From the NCBI RefSeq assembly GCF_002218005.2, contig NZ_AP018678.1, forward strand, positions 1,860,001 through 1,924,000: a stretch of 64,000 nucleotides of DNA, in the 5' to 3' direction. A program made the position numbers and the translations under genes. The DNA comes from Vibrio algivorus. GTDB taxonomy: Bacteria; Pseudomonadota; Gammaproteobacteria; Enterobacterales; Vibrionaceae. Every line of letters begins with the position of its first letter. The first letter of the stretch is position 1. Below are positions 60,503 to 64,000 of this stretch, piece by piece. Under the pieces are notes generated by a model. That model was not told the DNA's origin, ran no database searches, and saw only the letters and a list, made by a program, of their open reading frames with translations.

Positions 60503-60906
60503 TAAAAAGTTCTGCGGTTCATGAGTTTGTCGTAAAACTCACTAATCTTATAAACAGAAAACATCACAGTGCATTGCTCTCCGTTTGTTCTTCCTTCTAG
60601 GTGCATCTGAAGACCATTCCCCCTAGTTCCTCCTGTTCCTAACTTGAAACCTCGTGGGATAAAATATGTTTTAGAGTTAGCACCACACAAAGGACAAATG
60701 GAATAATGCTGCTCTAATTTATCCTTAATAGCGTATTTACTCAGGGCGATTTGCTGAACTTTATTGGTAATGGTCTTCAAATCATTATTCAAAGAAAAAC
60801 CCGTATCACACACGAATTCCTCTAGCATAACTTTGAGTTCTTCATCTAAAGTGTCAGATACAATATCTCTGTGCTTAATATACAGTTCATCAAAATCAGT
60901 AATCAT
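60499..60906 (-). CDS. Unknown 135-aa protein
   Basis: Start MITDFDELYIKHRDIVSD, a middle part with CPLCGANSKTYFIPRGF near residue 72 (a single CxxC knuckle, so any zinc site would need another pair), and the end YKISEFYDKLMNRRTFY. I do not recognise the family. Its TGA lies in the right direct repeat, so the repeat-bounded segment lies directly downstream of it. Coding is supported by length and protein-like composition. Confidence 0.6.
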   Translation of the reverse strand: MITDFDELYIKHRDIVSDTLDEELKVMLEEFVCDTGFSLNNDLKTITNKVQQIALSKYAIKDKLEQHYSICPLCGANSKTYFIPRGFKLGTGGTRGNGLQMHLEGRTNGEQCTVMFSVYKISEFYDKLMNRRTFY

Positions 60907-61136
60907 TATTCAGCTCCCCTAAGCATTCAGAGAATGAAGCTATCACAATCATAACCACTTGAAAATATGGTTAAATTTTTTAAGTATCTTTCAAAACCTG
61001 CACAAACCATTTGTTATATCAATTAATCCAAACTATTGATATGGGATACACAAAAAGGTAACATCACAGAAAACACAAACAACAACTCCATTTAAAAACA
61101 GTAACTTACTGGATGCTAGCTTGACTTTCAAAAGAG
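60907..61136. other. Right end of the element
   Basis: AT-rich, with an inverted repeat ATATCAAT/ATTGATAT (61016-61042) that may be an integrase arm site or promoter element. No gene is seen. Confidence 0.4.
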
Positions 61137-61155
61137 TCCCGCCAGCTCCACCAAT
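61137..61155 (+). other. Right attachment site of the ssrA element
   Basis: TCCCGCCAGCTCCACCAAT, identical to 52083-52101. Between the two copies lies about 9.05 kb. Confidence 0.88.
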
Positions 61156-61162
61156 CGATTGG

Positions 61163-61198
61163 AAAGGCCGCTAAGTTTTAAAGCTTAGCGGCCTTTTT
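61163..61198 (+). terminator. Ancestral terminator of ssrA
   Basis: AAAGGCCGCTAAG and CTTAGCGGCCTTT form a strong stem followed by T. Before insertion it would have followed ssrA directly. Confidence 0.85.
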
Positions 61199-61232
61199 GA
61201 TTTTTGTAATTTAAAAAGTAGAATCAAATTCG

Positions 61233-61256
61233 CTGGCGGGATTTGAACCCGCGTCT
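61233..61256 (-). repeat. Inverted 24-bp relic of the ssrA 3' end
   Basis: GCTGGCGGGATTTGAACCCG plus CGTC reads, on the minus strand, as the tmRNA T-arm region (GACGCGGGTTCAAATCCCGC plus CAGC), exactly as in 52069-52092 of ssrA. It lacks TCCACCA. Confidence 0.85.
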
Positions 61257-61267
61257 ACCTTTCTTTT

Positions 61268-61310
61268 ATAGCAATCACATTAATTAGCTGATCATTCTTG
61301 CGATTGATAT
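61268..61310. repeat. Mini ATACCAATC-family element
   Basis: ATAGCAATCACATTAATTAG and TTGCGATTGATAT form inverted ends like those at 317-481. The right end reaches the stop codon of the RIO kinase gene. Confidence 0.5.
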
Positions 61311-62164
61311 TAGTCTTGTTCCGATTCGTTCGTTCTCAATTCACGAGTTTCTGCTTCCAACCTTGCGGCATCAATTTCATCTAGAATGGATTCTACATCG
61401 GCTAATTCATCTGACTCGACAAACAATCCTGTCAATTTAGTCTCGGGAAATAATTCACCTGCTTGATACAACTGCCACATTTCTTTGGCGTATTCCGTCT
61501 GCTCTAGTTCTGGTACATATTGGCTATAGTAACTACGCATGTTATTGACATCACGGGCAAACATCCACTCCGCGTTATTGTTAGCTGAGGCATTGACTGC
61601 TTGGGGTAAATCAATGATCACAGGACCATATTCATCCACCAGCACATTAAATTCAGATAAATCTCCGTGAATGATCCCTACACATAACATACGCTTGATA
61701 TACTCGATCATTTCATCATGATCTTCTGACGCTTGTTCAGAAGACATAGAAACATCATTTAAACGCGGTGCGACAAAGCCTTCTTCGTCGGTAATGAGTT
61801 CCATAAGTAACACGCCATCCACTACCCCGTAAGGTTCTGGCACTCTTACTCCGGCAGCTTTCAAGGCATATAGTGCGTCAACTTCAGCACTATGCCAAAC
61901 AGCCTCTTGTTCACCACGACCAAACTTCGAGCCTTTCTCCATGGCTCGAGCACGGCGACTATTTTTAACTTTGCGCCCTTCTCTATATTGCACTGCTTGC
62001 TTAAAGCTACGTTGATTAACTTCTTTATAGACTTTGGCACAACGAATTTCATCACCACAACGCACAATATAGACTGACGCTTCTTTACCACTCATAAGTT
62101 GGCTAACTACGTCATCAATGACGCCATCTTCAACCAAAGATTGCATTTGTTTAGGTATTTTCAT
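61310..62164 (-). CDS. RIO-type serine/threonine protein kinase
   Basis: A 284-aa atypical kinase. ATP-binding GKEASVYIV near residue 26, the catalytic loop IIHGDLSEFNVLVDE near 165 and metal-binding VIIDLPQAV near 183 are the RIO pattern. The C-terminal 60 residues are acidic and helical. Bacterial RIO kinases of this type are common in proteobacteria; targets are poorly known. Monocistronic, convergent with the ssrA element. Confidence 0.92.
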   Translation of the reverse strand: MKIPKQMQSLVEDGVIDDVVSQLMSGKEASVYIVRCGDEIRCAKVYKEVNQRSFKQAVQYREGRKVKNSRRARAMEKGSKFGRGEQEAVWHSAEVDALYALKAAGVRVPEPYGVVDGVLLMELITDEEGFVAPRLNDVSMSSEQASEDHDEMIEYIKRMLCVGIIHGDLSEFNVLVDEYGPVIIDLPQAVNASANNNAEWMFARDVNNMRSYYSQYVPELEQTEYAKEMWQLYQAGELFPETKLTGLFVESDELADVESILDEIDAARLEAETRELRTNESEQD

Positions 62165-62439
62165 TACTGAGGGGGGACTACTTATAGAAAAAGAAGGTAT
62201 GTGGTTAGCTTATCTCATTTATGGTTAATTAGATATTATTGCTGTCATTAAGCGATCTTCTATCACTCTCACTCGTTAATAGAATTCACCTATCAATACA
62301 ATAAGAACAATCTATTTTTCAAAACACTCAAACAATGTGAATATACTTCCCGTAAGCAAGAAACGAGGCGCAATAAAGTATTGCCCATTTAGATTTCAGC
62401 AAGATTTTAAAATTTTCAATAAAAGGGAAAGACAATATT
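62165..62439. other. Promoter region of ahpC
   Basis: AT-rich gap of 275 bp between divergent RIO-kinase and ahpC. CTATCAC...AATAG...CTATCAA stretches near 62258-62298 faintly resemble an OxyR pattern but do not match it. AAAGGGAAAG before the ATG of ahpC is the ribosome site. Nothing else is recognised. Confidence 0.4.
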
Positions 62440-62997
62440 ATGATTAACACTCAAATCAAACCATTCAACGCAACAGCATTCAAAAACGGCGAGTTTGTTG
62501 AGGTTTCAGAAAAAGACGTACTAGGTAAGTGGGCAGTATTTTTCTTCTACCCAGCAGACTTTACGTTTGTATGTCCAACAGAATTAGGCGACCTTGCTGA
62601 TCACTACGAAGAACTACAAAAACGTGGTGTAGAAGTTTACTCAGTATCAACTGATACACACTTCACTCACAAAGCATGGCACGATAGCTCTGACACTATC
62701 GGTAAGATTAACTACTACATGCTAGGTGACCAAACAGGTAACATCACGAATAACTTCGGTGTAATGCGTGAAGGTCAAGGCCTTGCAGACCGTGCAACTT
62801 TCCTAATCGATCCTGAAGGTACAATCCAAGCGATGGAAATTACCGCAGAAGGTATCGGCCGTGATGCAGAGGACCTACTTCGTAAGGTAAAAGCCGCTCA
62901 GTACGTTGCAGCTCACCCAGGTGAAGTATGCCCAGCAAAATGGAAAGAAGGCGAAGAAACACTAGCACCTTCTTTAGACCTAGTAGGCAAAATTTAA
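62440..62997 (+). CDS. ahpC: Alkyl hydroperoxide reductase C (peroxiredoxin)
   Basis: A 185-aa typical 2-Cys peroxiredoxin. Peroxidatic Cys in DFTFVCPTEL near residue 47, resolving Cys in HPGEVCPAKW near 166, and the YSVSTDTHFTHKAWH region. It reduces H2O2 and organic peroxides with electrons from AhpF, encoded next. The gap of 195 bp to ahpF has two strong hairpins. Confidence 0.98.
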   Translation: MINTQIKPFNATAFKNGEFVEVSEKDVLGKWAVFFFYPADFTFVCPTELGDLADHYEELQKRGVEVYSVSTDTHFTHKAWHDSSDTIGKINYYMLGDQTGNITNNFGVMREGQGLADRATFLIDPEGTIQAMEITAEGIGRDAEDLLRKVKAAQYVAAHPGEVCPAKWKEGEETLAPSLDLVGKI

Positions 62998-63024
62998 TTA
63001 GTCCTATTAATAGGTAGCAATAAA

Positions 63025-63112
63025 CAGTCGGTAGTTCCCCGCTACTGACTGGTAATTAGAGAGCTGGTCGGCAATATTACTTCTGACGACCTATGTTGCT
63101 GACTGGCTCTCT
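63025..63112 (+). promoter_or_regulatory. Two stem-loops between ahpC and ahpF
   Basis: AGTCGGTAG/CTACTGACT (63026-63050) and GAGAGCTGGTCGGCAA/TTGCTGACTGGCTCTC (63059-63111) fold into consecutive hairpins. No T-tract follows, so they look like an mRNA-stability or attenuating element that sets a higher ahpC than ahpF level. Confidence 0.65.
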
Positions 63113-63192
63113 CCCTAACTCATTTAGTTTTATCCAGAGTAACCACTCTCATTTTAAAAGAACTCTAATTTTAAGAAGTAAGGTGTCATAGC

Positions 63193-64000
63193 ATGCTTGA
63201 ACAAGCGATCAAAAAACAATTAGAACAGTATTTAGCCAATGTTAAACATGATATCCAATTAGTGGTTAGCCTAGATGAAAGCAAAGCTGCGCAGGATATT
63301 CTTTCTCTTGCTAATGAAATTGCAGAGCTAAGCTCATTTATTACCGTAGTACGCGATGATGCAGCTAGCGATCGTAAACCTGTAATGTCTGTGGTTAATC
63401 CAGAAAAAGGCACACAGTTACGTTTTGCTGGCCTACCAATGGGGCATGAATTTACTTCTTTGGTTCTTGCATTACTGCACTCTGGTGGCCACCCAATCAA
63501 GTTAGAAAACGAAACTATTGAGCAAATTAGTCACCTGGATAAAAATCTTGATGTGGAAATTTTCATTTCTTTGTCATGCCAAAATTGTCCAGATGTAGTT
63601 CAAGCATTTAATATGATGTCGGCTATTAATCCTAATATCCGCACAACTATGATCGATGGTGCGCTTTTCCAAGATGAAGTAAAAAATCGCGATATCATGG
63701 CTGTGCCTAGCGTATTTGTGAACGGCGAACTCTTTGGTCAAGGCCGTATGACTCTAAATGAAATTTTAGCCAAAGTAGATGACGGCGCCGCAGAAAAAGC
63801 TGCTGCAAGTTTAAATGAAAAAGATCCGTACGACGTATTAGTAGTTGGTGGAGGGCCTGGTGGTAGTGCAGCCGCACTTTACGCCGCTCGTAAAGGCATT
63901 CGTACTGGTGTGGTAGCTAAACGCTTTGGTGGTCAGGTCATGGATACCATGGCAATTGAAAACTTTATTTCAGTGAAACGTACTGAAGGCCCACGCTTAG
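63193..64000 (+). CDS. ahpF: Alkyl hydroperoxide reductase subunit F (partial, 3' end outside window)
   Basis: The 269 visible codons start at ATG 63193 (MLEQAIKKQLEQYLANVK). The N-terminal double thioredoxin-like domain has the redox centre LSCQNCPDVVQAF near residue 128 and VPSVFVNGELFGQGRM; the flavoprotein part begins with the FAD-binding DVLVVGGGPGGSAAALYAARKG near residue 215. It transfers electrons from NADH to AhpC. Confidence 0.96.
   Translation, partial: MLEQAIKKQLEQYLANVKHDIQLVVSLDESKAAQDILSLANEIAELSSFITVVRDDAASDRKPVMSVVNPEKGTQLRFAGLPMGHEFTSLVLALLHSGGHPIKLENETIEQISHLDKNLDVEIFISLSCQNCPDVVQAFNMMSAINPNIRTTMIDGALFQDEVKNRDIMAVPSVFVNGELFGQGRMTLNEILAKVDDGAAEKAAASLNEKDPYDVLVVGGGPGGSAAALYAARKGIRTGVVAKRFGGQVMDTMAIENFISVKRTEGPRL

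Noticed and set aside
52100..61155. Prophage
   Set aside because: No capsid, tail, terminase or lysis gene is present; the gp2.5-like protein alone is not enough.
61233..61256. Possible tRNA gene on the minus strand
   Set aside because: Only the T-arm is present, with no anticodon arm or acceptor end, and it matches ssrA exactly.
62258..62298. OxyR site before ahpC
   Set aside because: The ATAG/CTAT half-sites do not have the required spacing, so it is not listed as a site.

Overview
The window comes from a gammaproteobacterium of the Vibrionaceae, most likely Vibrio or a close relative. The evidence is the moderately AT-rich base use, Vibrio-type gene neighbourhoods (gmhB next to metNIQ, trmO-proS-yaeP, purL-mltF-tadA, a minor-pilin cluster, grpE-dnaK-dnaJ, nadK-recN-bamE, rnfH-ratA-smpB-ssrA), and small families found mainly in Vibrio (DUF2860, DUF3622, DUF4250). 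It also carries ERIC-type palindromes and several dispersed intergenic repeats. The species cannot be named from the sequence alone.

Layout: 1-2951 holds the end of an unknown gene, glyA under a PurR box, and a YitT-type membrane protein. 3008-9622 holds an MliC-like lipoprotein and a Yej-type peptide ABC importer. 9647-13182 holds gmhB and, divergently, metN-metI-metQ behind two met boxes. 13408-19708 holds a delta-9-type desaturase, an AbgT transporter, trmO, proS, yaeP and a DUF4250 gene. 19829-28844 is envelope-rich: a PepSY membrane protein, DUF2946, two outer-membrane barrel candidates, a YggN-like protein, a GreA-like protein, a divergent RecQ helicase, DUF3622 and YceI. 28973-34075 is purL together with a second, truncated copy of its 3' end; between the two lies an AT-rich stretch carrying one small lipoprotein gene. 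34491-41942 holds mltF, a 46-codon basic ORF, tadA and a minor-pilin operon with two paralogous PilX-like genes, with pilE divergent. 42171-52099 is core: dnaJ, dnaK, grpE (sigma-32 promoters), nadK, recN (LexA boxes), bamE, rnfH, ratA, smpB and the tmRNA gene ssrA.

52100-61155 is a compact integrative element of about 9 kb in the 3' end of ssrA. It is bounded by 19-bp direct repeats (52083-52101 and 61137-61155). It encodes a tyrosine integrase, a translationally coupled trio (gp2.5-like ssDNA-binding protein, RNase HI, ParB-like protein), a serine recombinase, a type II restriction-modification module (nuclease, controller protein, C5 cytosine methyltransferase), and an unknown 135-aa protein. 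The restriction module is itself bracketed by about 60-bp direct repeats. Beyond the element are an inverted 24-bp relic of the ssrA 3' end, a RIO-type kinase, ahpC, and the start of ahpF, which runs off the window.

The least explained structures are the purL 3'-end duplication with its lipoprotein cargo, the ssDNA-binding/RNase H/ParB trio with its apparently non-standard start codon, the repeat-bracketed restriction cassette nested in the ssrA element, the duplicated long PilX-like pilins, and heptanucleotide arrays (TTTCGAG and relatives) after three genes.
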